A model generated the notes under the pieces. The model was not told the origin of the DNA. It saw only the letters and a program-made list of their open reading frames with translations, and did no database searches. A program made the position numbers and the translations under genes. A stretch of DNA of 38,425 bases from Pseudomonas sp. PA15(2017). GTDB taxonomy: Bacteria > Pseudomonadota > Gammaproteobacteria > Pseudomonadales > Pseudomonadaceae. Below are positions 31,701 to 38,370 of the stretch, piece after piece. Numbering within the stretch: the first letter of the stretch is position 1; each line of letters starts with the position of its first letter. Where the stretch lies: NCBI RefSeq assembly GCF_001945395.1, contig NZ_MSXV01000041.1, forward strand, positions 1-38,425, written 5' to 3'.

Positions 31701-31773
31701 CGTTGAAGCTGAAGGTCAGCGGCTGGCTGCGATCGATGCGGCCGCCCTGGGAAAGACGATTGACCTGGCTCAT
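28741..31773 (-). CDS. soxA: Sarcosine oxidase alpha subunit
   Basis: The 1010-residue alpha subunit holds NAD and the tetrahydrofolate site of the enzyme. The whole complex oxidises sarcosine to glycine and hydrogen peroxide and captures the methyl carbon as 5,10-methylene-tetrahydrofolate, or releases it as formaldehyde. An N-terminal ferredoxin-like segment (about 15-90) is followed by a dinucleotide-binding fold with [20 protein letters not shown] (177-196). The C-terminal ~400 residues resemble the glycine-cleavage T protein, with [19 protein letters not shown] and [20 protein letters not shown]. The ATG overlaps the soxD stop (ATGA). Confidence 0.97.
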   Translation of the reverse strand: [1010 protein letters not shown]

Positions 31774-32096
31774 GCCGTTACTCCTTGGTCAGCGGCCTTT
31801 TTCGCGGCGATGCCAGCCTCAGTCACGCTGGGGCGCTCGCCGATCTTGTAGGTCTCGAGAATCTCGTAGCTCACCGTGTGACGGGTGACGTTGAAGTACT
31901 GGCGGCAGCCCGCCGCGTGAATCCACAGCTCGTGGTGGATGCCGCGCGGGTTGTCGCGGAAGAACAGGTACTCGCCCCACTCCGCGTCGGTGCAGGCGTT
32001 CGGGTCCAGTGGACGGGCGATGTGCGCCTGGCCAGCAGCGTGGAATTCTTCTTCGGAACGCAGTTCGCCACAGTGAGGGCAGAAGATGTGCAACAT
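31770..32096 (-). CDS. soxD: Sarcosine oxidase delta subunit
   Basis: SoxD is the small zinc-binding subunit of heterotetrameric sarcosine oxidase. The 108-residue protein begins MLHIFCPHCGELR, whose two cysteines (C6, C9) are likely zinc ligands with a nearby histidine. Later it has the hallmark sequence DAEWGEYLFFRDNPRGIHHE and CRQYFNVTRHTV. It follows soxB after 55 bases that contain a strong hairpin and overlaps soxA by four bases. Confidence 0.95.
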   Translation of the reverse strand: MLHIFCPHCGELRSEEEFHAAGQAHIARPLDPNACTDAEWGEYLFFRDNPRGIHHELWIHAAGCRQYFNVTRHTVSYEILETYKIGERPSVTEAGIAAKKAADQGVTA

Positions 32097-32122
32097 GTTC
32101 GGTACCTCCAGAAAACCATCGT

Positions 32123-32143
32123 CCCTCTCTCAGCGAGAGAGGG
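32123..32143. other. Hairpin between soxB and soxD
   Basis: A 9-bp perfect stem, CCCTCTCTC (32123-32131) with GAGAGAGGG (32135-32143), and a three-base AGC loop lie in the 55-base gap between the soxB stop and soxD start. There is no T-run on the minus strand, so it is probably an mRNA-processing or stability element and not a terminator. It could adjust the ratio of SoxB to the other subunits. Confidence 0.6.
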
Positions 32144-32151
32144 CGCCAAAA

Positions 32152-33402
32152 TCAGTGGGCCACGCCGGCTGCGCCGTGCTCGTCGATCAGCGCACCGTTG
32201 TGGAAGCGCTCGATGGAGAAGGCCTTGGCCAGCGGATGCATCTCGCCCTTGGCCAGGCTGGCCGCGAACACGTTGCCCGAGCCCGGTGTGGCCTTGAAGC
32301 CACCCGTGCCCCAGCCGCAGTTGAAGTACAGGTTCTTCACTGGCGTCTTGGCGATGATCGGGCAGGCGTCCGGCGTGGTGTCGACGATGCCGCCCCACTG
32401 ACGGTTCATGCGCACGCGTGAGAGCACCGGGAACATCTCGACGATGGCCTGCAGGGTGTGTTCGATGGTCGGGTAGGAGCCACGCTGGCCGTAGCCGTTG
32501 TAGCCGTCGATGCCGGCGCCGATGACCAGGTCACCCTTGTCGGACTGGCTGATGTAGCCGTGCACGGCGTTGGACATGATCACCGTGTCGATGATCGGCT
32601 TGATCGGCTCGGAAACCAGCGCCTGTAGCGGGTGCGACTCCAGCGGCAGGCGGAAACCGGCGAGTTTGGCCAGGTGCCCGGAGTTACCGGCGGCGACCAC
32701 GCCGACGCGCTTGGCGCCGATGAAGCCCTTGCTGGTCTCCACACCGATCACCGCGCCGTCCTGCTTGCGGAAGCCGATCACTTCGGTCTGCTGGATCAGA
32801 TCGACGCCCAGGGCGTCGGCGGCGCGGGCGAAGCCCCAGGCCACGGCGTCGTGACGGGCCACGCCGCCACGGCGCTGGAGCGAAGCGCCGAGCACCGGGT
32901 AGCGGGTGTTCTTCGAGCAATCCAGATACGGAATCATCTCCGCCACCTGCCTGGCATCGACCACTTCGCCATCGATACCGTTGAGGCGGTTGGCACTGAC
33001 CCGGCGTTCGATGTCGCGCATGTCCTGCAGGGTGTGGCCGAGGTTGAACACGCCGCGCTGGGAGAACATGACGTTGTAGTTGAGGTCCTGGGACAGGCCC
33101 TCCCACAGCTTCATCGCGTGCTCGTAAAGATGCGCGGACTCGTCCCACAGGTAGTTGGAACGCACGATGGTGGTATTGCGCGCCGTGTTGCCACCGCCCA
33201 GCCAGCCCTTCTCGACCACGGCGACGTTCTTCACGCCGAATTCCTTGGCCAGGTAATAGGCGGTGGCCAGACCGTGACCGCCACCGCCGACGATGACCAC
33301 GTCGTACATCGGCTTGGGCGTCGGGTTGCGCCACATGCGCTGCCAGTTCTCATGGTGGCTGAACGAGTGCTTGAACAGGCCGAAGCCGGAATAGCGCTGC
33401 AT
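32152..33402 (-). CDS. soxB: Sarcosine oxidase beta subunit
   Basis: The 416-residue beta subunit contains the catalytic flavin site where sarcosine is oxidised. An ADP-binding fold is visible at [20 protein letters not shown] (33-52). H184, in [10 protein letters not shown], is the likely histidine that carries covalently bound FMN in this family; the assignment is by motif. The C-terminal region has [12 protein letters not shown] and [15 protein letters not shown], typical of DAO-fold amine oxidases. AGGAG lies before the ATG. Confidence 0.96.
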   Translation of the reverse strand: MQRYSGFGLFKHSFSHHENWQRMWRNPTPKPMYDVVIVGGGGHGLATAYYLAKEFGVKNVAVVEKGWLGGGNTARNTTIVRSNYLWDESAHLYEHAMKLWEGLSQDLNYNVMFSQRGVFNLGHTLQDMRDIERRVSANRLNGIDGEVVDARQVAEMIPYLDCSKNTRYPVLGASLQRRGGVARHDAVAWGFARAADALGVDLIQQTEVIGFRKQDGAVIGVETSKGFIGAKRVGVVAAGNSGHLAKLAGFRLPLESHPLQALVSEPIKPIIDTVIMSNAVHGYISQSDKGDLVIGAGIDGYNGYGQRGSYPTIEHTLQAIVEMFPVLSRVRMNRQWGGIVDTTPDACPIIAKTPVKNLYFNCGWGTGGFKATPGSGNVFAASLAKGEMHPLAKAFSIERFHNGALIDEHGAAGVAH

Positions 33403-33448
33403 AAGGGACTCCTGAACTCTGCTTGCTGTAGGAGCACACCCGAACCGC

Positions 33449-33492
33449 AGGACGGATGAAACCCATCGATCAGCGATGGGTCCCGGCGTCCT
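33449..33492. other. Two-part hairpin between glyA and soxB
   Basis: An inner 8-bp stem ACCCATCG (33461-33468) with CGATGGGT (33474-33481) sits inside a 6-bp outer stem AGGACG (33449-33454) with CGTCCT (33487-33492), about 40 bases after the glyA stop. No T-run follows, so read-through from glyA into soxB is likely. It resembles dispersed intergenic hairpins of Pseudomonas, but I see only one copy here. Confidence 0.5.
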
Positions 33493-33531
33493 AGGGCATC
33501 AAAGCGGCAGCTCCGACGTGACGACGATGCG

Positions 33532-34785
33532 TTAGCGATAGACCGGGTAATCGGCGCACAGACCGGCCGCCAGGCCAGCCACCTGGGCCTCGACATCGGC
33601 GTCGCCGAGGTGCTCGAGGATGTCGGCGATCCAGCCCGCCAGCTCACGGCACTGGGCTTCCTTGAAGCCGCGGGTGGTGACAGCCGGCGTACCGATGCGC
33701 AGACCCGAGGTCACGAACGGCGACTGCGGGTCGTTGGGCACGGCGTTCTTGTTGACCGTGATGCCGGCGCGGCCCAGGGCGGCGTCGGCGTCCTTGCCGG
33801 TGATGCCCTGCTTGATCAGCGAGAGCAGGAACAGGTGGTTGTCGGTGCCACCGGAGACCACGTCGAAACCACGCTCGATGAACACCGCAGCCATGGCCTG
33901 GGCATTCTTGATCACCTGGGCCTGGTAGTCCTTGAAGCCGGGCTCCAGCGCTTCCTTGAAGCACACGGCCTTGGCGGCGATCACGTGCATCAGCGGGCCG
34001 CCCTGAGCGCCCGGGAATACCGCAGCGTTGAGTTTCTTCTCGATCTCTTCGTTGGCCTTGGCGAGGATCAGCCCGCCGCGCGGGCCACGCAGGGTCTTGT
34101 GGGTGGTGGTGGTAACCACGTCGGCCAGCGGCACCGGATTCGGGTAAAGGCCGGCGGCGACCAACCCCGCGACATGCGCCATATCCACGAAAAGCAAGGC
34201 ACCGACCTTGTCGGCGATGGCGCGAAAGCGCGGGAAGTCCAGGGTCTTGGAGTAGGCCGAGAAGCCGGCGACGATCATCTTCGGCTTGTGCTCTACGGCC
34301 AGGCGCTCGACTTCGTCGTAGTCGATCAGGCCGGTATCGGTGTCGATGCCGTATTGCACGGCGTTGTACAGCTTGCCCGAGGACGACACCTTGGCGCCGT
34401 GGGTCAGGTGGCCACCGTGGGCCAGGCTCATGCCCAGGATGGTGTCGCCAGGCTGCAGCAGCGCCAGGTAGACGGCCGAGTTGGCGGAAGAGCCGGAGTG
34501 CGGCTGCACGTTGGCATAGTCGGCGCCGAACAGCCGCTTGGCGCGATCGATGGCCAGCGCCTCGACCTTGTCCACATGCTCGCAACCGCCGTAGTAGCGC
34601 TTGCCCGGGTAGCCTTCGGCGTACTTGTTGGTCAGGCCGCTGCCTTGGGCTTCCATCACCCGCTTGCTGGTGTAGTTTTCCGAGGCGATCAGCTCGATGT
34701 GATGTTCCTGACGACGCTCCTCGGCCTGCATGGCACTGAGCAGGGCGTCATCGTAGCCTTGAATCTGGTCTTGCTTGCTGAACAT
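33532..34785 (-). CDS. glyA: Serine hydroxymethyltransferase
   Basis: GlyA interconverts serine and glycine with 5,10-methylene-tetrahydrofolate, using pyridoxal phosphate. The 417-residue protein has the lysine that binds the cofactor, K230, in [14 protein letters not shown]. Its opening [20 protein letters not shown] matches the family. A GTG directly before the ATG adds one in-frame codon; I chose the ATG at 34785 with GGGGAG as ribosome binding site. As first gene of the sarcosine cluster it can combine the two products of sarcosine oxidase, glycine and methylene-tetrahydrofolate, into serine. Pseudomonads often have a second glyA elsewhere. Confidence 0.96.
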   Translation of the reverse strand: MFSKQDQIQGYDDALLSAMQAEERRQEHHIELIASENYTSKRVMEAQGSGLTNKYAEGYPGKRYYGGCEHVDKVEALAIDRAKRLFGADYANVQPHSGSSANSAVYLALLQPGDTILGMSLAHGGHLTHGAKVSSSGKLYNAVQYGIDTDTGLIDYDEVERLAVEHKPKMIVAGFSAYSKTLDFPRFRAIADKVGALLFVDMAHVAGLVAAGLYPNPVPLADVVTTTTHKTLRGPRGGLILAKANEEIEKKLNAAVFPGAQGGPLMHVIAAKAVCFKEALEPGFKDYQAQVIKNAQAMAAVFIERGFDVVSGGTDNHLFLLSLIKQGITGKDADAALGRAGITVNKNAVPNDPQSPFVTSGLRIGTPAVTTRGFKEAQCRELAGWIADILEHLGDADVEAQVAGLAAGLCADYPVYR

Positions 34786-34910
34786 CACGTTTCTCCCCGG
34801 GGCGCCTCGCGGCGCCGCATCTGGCTCGGTTGCTCGATATGAGTCTTGTTGCAGCGATGGTATGACTCGCCCTCGACAACCAGATGCCTATGTACGCCAC
34901 GGGAGATTGC

Positions 34911-34950
34911 GTTTGCGACATGCCTAAGCGTCGCATTTGTACATGCCTGA
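34911..34950. promoter_or_regulatory. Candidate regulator site upstream of glyA
   Basis: The heptamer CATGCCT occurs twice in direct orientation (34919-34925 and 34942-34948), each preceded by TTTG, with 23 bases between starts. TGCGAC (34914-34919) and GTCGCA (34930-34935) also form an inverted repeat. Direct repeats about two helical turns apart are usual for AraC-family activators, and the P. aeruginosa sarcosine operon is known to be controlled by such regulators (SouR and GbdR). The link to these proteins is inference. Confidence 0.4.
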
Positions 34951-35107
34951 ACAGGCCGTTGAAAAACTACCTACGTTGCCATAGCTGCGTTAAGAACAGC
35001 CTCAAAATGCTCATTTACAGCACGTAAACTGCGCTTTCTCGGCTGTTTTTGTGGGGCCGCCCAGGCCTTGCACTGACTGCCTCGCCTACGTTTTTCAACG
35101 GCCTGTT
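34950..35107. repeat. MITE-like structured repeat, copy 3 (best preserved)
   Basis: The 158-bp element is bounded by an 18-bp perfect terminal inverted repeat (AACAGGCCGTTGAAAAAC at 34950-34967; its complement at 35090-35107). Inside are inner arms AACAGCC (34995-35001) and GGCTGTT (35041-35047) and a central hairpin TTTAC (35014-35018) with GTAAA (35024-35028). It carries no gene. It starts eight bases after the stop of the TraX-family gene, and together with the candidate regulator site it fills the 330-base gap before glyA. I see no clear target-site duplication. Confidence 0.85.
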
Positions 35108-35115
35108 ACGCCAGC

Positions 35116-35856
35116 TCAGAGACTGCGCAGCGCCACCAGGACGAGAAAATGCGCGGGGTAGAACAGGTAGGCCCAGCGCCTGACCGGCGGCACCGGGAAT
35201 GGCGGCTGGCGGCGCAGCAGCAATAGGCCCAGCAGCGGCGTGAACAGGCACATGGCAAGCACGCTCCAGGCGAAGGGATCGCCACGGGCCGCATCGGCAT
35301 AGAACGGCGCCCAGTAATTGGCCGCCAGGCAGCCGAGCATCGGCAACAGCCACAGGCCACGGGACCCGCGCAGGGCCAGCAGAAAAGCCGCTGGCAACAA
35401 CGCACCGAAGACGCCGAACATCAGCCATTGGTGAGCCAGTACGGCGGTCGCCAATGCCCCGGCGCCCAGCCAGCGCGCCTGGATGTCGGTTCGCTGCACG
35501 GCATTGGCGATCAGCAGCCCGAGCACCAGGGTCGGCATCACGTTGAGCGACTCGGCAGTCGGCACCAATAATCGATAGGGCCATTCGGAAACCAGCGAGA
35601 ACAGCAGTAACCAGCCCAGATAACGAGCGGTCACACCACCGCCGGCGTTGCCTACGGTCGGTCGCGCGACGTTGGCGGCGATGGCCAGGCAAAACAATGG
35701 AAAGGCCAGGCGACCTGGCACATAGAGGAAATACAGCTCGGGCCAGGCATGGCGCAGGTGATCGATCAGCATGGTCAGCAGCGCCAGCCATTTGATCAGA
35801 TCGAGGGCCGCATCACGGCCGCCGGTAAGATTCCGCGGAGGATAGAGAGAGGACAT
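35116..35856 (-). CDS. TraX-family multi-pass membrane protein
   Basis: The 246-residue protein resembles the TraX family, named after the F-plasmid protein that N-acetylates pilin. Chromosomal members probably transfer acyl groups to other targets. It begins with LDLIKWLALLTMLIDHLRH, the family's first helix with conserved Lys, Asp and His, and has about seven further hydrophobic segments; YFLYVPGRLAFPLFCLAIA is also typical. No conjugation genes are nearby, so a housekeeping or surface-modification role is more likely. The ribosome binding site is weak. Confidence 0.8.
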   Translation of the reverse strand: MSSLYPPRNLTGGRDAALDLIKWLALLTMLIDHLRHAWPELYFLYVPGRLAFPLFCLAIAANVARPTVGNAGGGVTARYLGWLLLFSLVSEWPYRLLVPTAESLNVMPTLVLGLLIANAVQRTDIQARWLGAGALATAVLAHQWLMFGVFGALLPAAFLLALRGSRGLWLLPMLGCLAANYWAPFYADAARGDPFAWSVLAMCLFTPLLGLLLLRRQPPFPVPPVRRWAYLFYPAHFLVLVALRSL

Positions 35857-35914
35857 GCACTCGCATCACGCTGACGGATGAAGCATCACGGTAGAGGTTG
35901 CCAGCGCTACCGCG

Positions 35915-35951
35915 CAAACAAAAAGGGCGGCGCAAGAGATGCGCCACCCTT
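35915..35951 (-). terminator. Rho-independent terminator of the small exported-protein gene
   Basis: A 12-bp stem with one G-U pair (35923-35934 with 35940-35951, loop AGAGA) begins seven bases after the stop of the 99-residue gene. On the minus strand it is followed by TTTTTGTTTG. This should separate that gene from the TraX-family gene downstream. Confidence 0.9.
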
Positions 35952-35957
35952 CGATGC

Positions 35958-36257
35958 TCACTGCAGCTTTTCGTTGCAGCTGCTCGAGGCCGTGACCAGA
36001 CGCTTCTGCAGCGCCGCATCCGGCGGAACCTGCTTGCTCATCTCGGCCATTTCCGCCTCGCTGAACTCCTGGCTGACCTTGGTCGCTGCGCAATCACAGA
36101 AGGCGGTCAGCTTTTCCTGCGAGTGGCCGGACTGAGCGCCCTTCACGCATTCCTGAACGAAGGTCGACTTGGCCTCGGGTGACCAGGGCTCGGCGGCCAC
36201 GGCTGGCAGGGCGAAGGCAAGCGGTGCGAACAGTGCGATCAGATGACGGTAGCTCAT
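35958..36257 (-). CDS. Small exported protein with four cysteines, function unknown
   Basis: The 99-residue protein has a signal peptide (about residues 1-21, ending ALPAVA before AEPW). The mature part of about 78 residues contains C37, C54, C56 and C94, with C54 and C56 in a CDC motif; these may form two disulfides in the periplasm. The rest is rich in Glu, Gln, Lys and Ala and probably helical. I do not recognise a named family. AGGAG stands before the ATG, and a strong terminator follows, so it is a well-formed single gene. It is divergent from ltaE. Confidence 0.8.
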   Translation of the reverse strand: MSYRHLIALFAPLAFALPAVAAEPWSPEAKSTFVQECVKGAQSGHSQEKLTAFCDCAATKVSQEFSEAEMAEMSKQVPPDAALQKRLVTASSSCNEKLQ

Positions 36258-36469
36258 GGTGGGCTCCTGTAGCTGGGGATCGGCGAGTCCTTGAGTGAAC
36301 TCTCAGCTTTGTGAGCCCATCGGCGCCCGTGAGTTCACAATTAATGGCGCGCCTGGGGCGTGGCTGGCCGACGGAACAATATGTCGCCCCAGCGAGTTCT
36401 ATGCACCGGCACGGCGGGATACAGTACCGTCATACGCCCGCACGGGGCGACGCAAACAAGGATTTCTCA

Positions 36470-37510
36470 ATGCCCGACAACGCCCAGCAATTCGCCAGCG
36501 ACAACTACTCTGGCATCTGCCCCGAAGCCTGGCAGGCCATGGCCGAGGCCAATCAGGGTCACCAGCGCGCCTACGGTGACGACGACTGGACGGCCCGCGC
36601 CGCCGATCACTTTCGCAGCCTGTTCGAAACCGACTGTGACGTATTCTTCGCCTTCAATGGCACTGCCGCCAACTCCCTGGCCCTCGCCTCCCTGTGCCAG
36701 AGCTACCACAGTGTGATCTGCTCGGAGACCGCCCACGTCGAGACCGACGAATGCGGCGCGCCGGAGTTCTTTTCAAACGGCTCCAAACTGCTCACCGCCC
36801 GCAGCGAACAGGGCAAGCTGACGCCGGCCTCGATCCGCGAGATCGCCCTCAAGCGCAAGGACATCCATTTCCCCAAGCCGCGGGTGGTCACCCTGACCCA
36901 GGCCACCGAAGTCGGCACCGTCTACCGCCCCGAGGAAATCCAGGCGATCAGCCAGACTTGTGACGAACTGAGCCTCAACCTGCACATGGACGGCGCGCGC
37001 TTCTCCAATGCCTGCGCGTTTCTCGGCTGCACACCGGCCGAACTGACCTGGAAGGCCGGCGTCGACGTGCTGTGCTTCGGCGGCACCAAGAACGGCATGG
37101 CGGTCGGCGAAGCAATTTTGTTCTTCAACCGGGAGCTGGCCGAAGACTTCGACTATCGCTGCAAGCAAGCCGGTCAGTTGGCCTCGAAAATGCGCTACCT
37201 GTCGGCGCCCTGGGTGGGCATCCTGCAGGACGATGCCTGGCTGCACTACGCCAACCACGCCAATCACTGCGCCAAGCTGCTCGCCAAGCTGGTGCAAGAC
37301 GTGCCCGGCGTCAGCCTGATGTTCCCGGTCGAAGCCAACGGCGTATTCCTGCAGATGTCCGAACCGGCCATCGCCGCCCTCACCACCCGCGGCTGGCGCT
37401 TCTACACCTTCATCGGTGCCGGCGGCGCGCGCTTCATGTGCTCCTGGGATACCGAGGAAGCACGAGTACGCCAGCTGGCTGCGGATATCCGCCAGGTAAT
37501 GAAAACCTGA
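36470..37510 (+). CDS. ltaE: Low-specificity L-threonine aldolase
   Basis: This pyridoxal-phosphate enzyme splits threonine and allo-threonine into glycine and acetaldehyde. From the ATG at 36470 the protein is 346 residues, with the cofactor lysine K207 in FGGTKNGMAVGEA, the same number as in the characterised Pseudomonas enzyme. Other family segments are FAFNGTAANSLAL and HMDGARFSNA. The frame is open to 36311, but the extra residues are unlike the family. A threonine aldolase gene near glyA-sox is also the P. aeruginosa arrangement, linking it to glycine and one-carbon metabolism. Confidence 0.95.
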   Translation: MPDNAQQFASDNYSGICPEAWQAMAEANQGHQRAYGDDDWTARAADHFRSLFETDCDVFFAFNGTAANSLALASLCQSYHSVICSETAHVETDECGAPEFFSNGSKLLTARSEQGKLTPASIREIALKRKDIHFPKPRVVTLTQATEVGTVYRPEEIQAISQTCDELSLNLHMDGARFSNACAFLGCTPAELTWKAGVDVLCFGGTKNGMAVGEAILFFNRELAEDFDYRCKQAGQLASKMRYLSAPWVGILQDDAWLHYANHANHCAKLLAKLVQDVPGVSLMFPVEANGVFLQMSEPAIAALTTRGWRFYTFIGAGGARFMCSWDTEEARVRQLAADIRQVMKT

Positions 37511-37541
37511 GCCCACTGCTCAGCTCAGCCACGGCAGTGGC

Positions 37542-37793
37542 TTACCGCGCCCTGCCAATCCAGGCAAGCGAGGCCCCCATAACACTGAACAGATAAATGG
37601 CCAGCAACTTAAAGCCGAATGACCACACGCCAGATTGCCCGTTGCCCCGCGACTTCGTTGAAAGCCGACGCCCGTCATGGAATATGCACGTTAACTTGGG
37701 GCAGAATTCGCTACGTTTAAACGCTATGTAAGCGGCCCGCTGGAGCGGGCTAGGTCTGTCGGATCCCATTGCAGGAAGCAAATACATGTCCAA
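37542..37793 (-). other. Open frame with one membrane helix, possible gene remnant
   Basis: This 83-codon frame ends in a convincing membrane helix (FKLLAIYLFSVMGASLAWIG) preceded by a basic stretch. Its start overlaps the PAAR gene start and has no good ribosome binding site. The stretch is lower in GC than the rest of the window. It may be the tail of a membrane-protein gene left behind by rearrangement, or chance. Confidence that it is expressed is low. Confidence 0.2.
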
Positions 37794-38322
37794 GCCCGCA
37801 GCTCGTAAAAGCGATCAGGACTCCTGTCCACTCCCAGGACACGCCGTTAACCCAACAGTCACCGGCTCCCCCAACGTTCTGATCAATGGCCTGCCGGCGC
37901 TGCGCGTGGGCGATAGAAGTGCTTGTGGCGACACTGTAGCCGAAGGCATGAGCACCATTCTGGTCAACGGATTACCCATCGCGTTCCTCGGTAGCTCGAC
38001 CAGTCATGGCGGCACAATTATTACGGGATCTGGAGATGTACTGGTTGGCAATCAGCACGTTCCCACCCCATTCACGCCCCCTACCCCGCTATCTCCCCCA
38101 CCCGGAGTATTTAGCTGCCAGCTGCAGCTCTCTGCCTCCAACGGCCAACCCTATTCGTGCCTACCTTATAAGGTGATCTTGGAGGACGGTTCGACTCAGA
38201 AAGGGATTACCGATGCATCTGGCACAACCCAAACAATAAAAACATTAACGCAAATGGCCATAGCCAGTGTGCACCTGCTGCCACCGACACCCACCACCAA
38301 CTGCTGCGTGAATCGCCCCTAG
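37786..38322 (+). CDS. PAAR-domain protein with C-terminal extension (type VI secretion spike tip)
   Basis: PAAR proteins form the sharp zinc-bearing tip of the type VI secretion spike on VgrG and often carry or recruit toxins. The 178-residue protein has a PAAR repeat domain at about 1-90, with likely zinc ligands C14, H19, C47 and H74 and motifs NVLINGLPALRVGD and HGGTIITGSGDVLVG. A Pro-rich linker (93-106) leads to a domain of about 60 residues (110-165) with an EDGSTQKGITDASG pattern like transthyretin-type extensions used for effector adaptors. AGGAAG precedes the ATG. No other secretion genes are in the window; an insertion sequence begins just downstream. Confidence 0.88.
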   Translation: MSKPAARKSDQDSCPLPGHAVNPTVTGSPNVLINGLPALRVGDRSACGDTVAEGMSTILVNGLPIAFLGSSTSHGGTIITGSGDVLVGNQHVPTPFTPPTPLSPPPGVFSCQLQLSASNGQPYSCLPYKVILEDGSTQKGITDASGTTQTIKTLTQMAIASVHLLPPTPTTNCCVNRP

Positions 38323-38331
38323 TTTCGTAGA

Positions 38332-38368
38332 CACCTCCAAGCCTCATAATGAGGCCCACTAGGAGGTG
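38332..38368 (+). promoter_or_regulatory. Hairpin covering the transposase ribosome binding site
   Basis: CACCTCC (38332-38338) is the exact complement of GGAGGTG (38362-38368), which contains the transposase Shine-Dalgarno sequence. Inside, GCCTCA (38341-38346) pairs with TGAGGC (38350-38355). A transcript entering from outside the element would fold this way and hide the ribosome binding site. Confidence 0.6.
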
Positions 38369-38370
38369 CC

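Noticed and set aside
30109..31851. A 580-codon open frame antisense to soxA
   Set aside because: It is a shadow of the conserved soxA reading frame. Similar long shadows lie opposite glyA, soxB, yheS and hemB.
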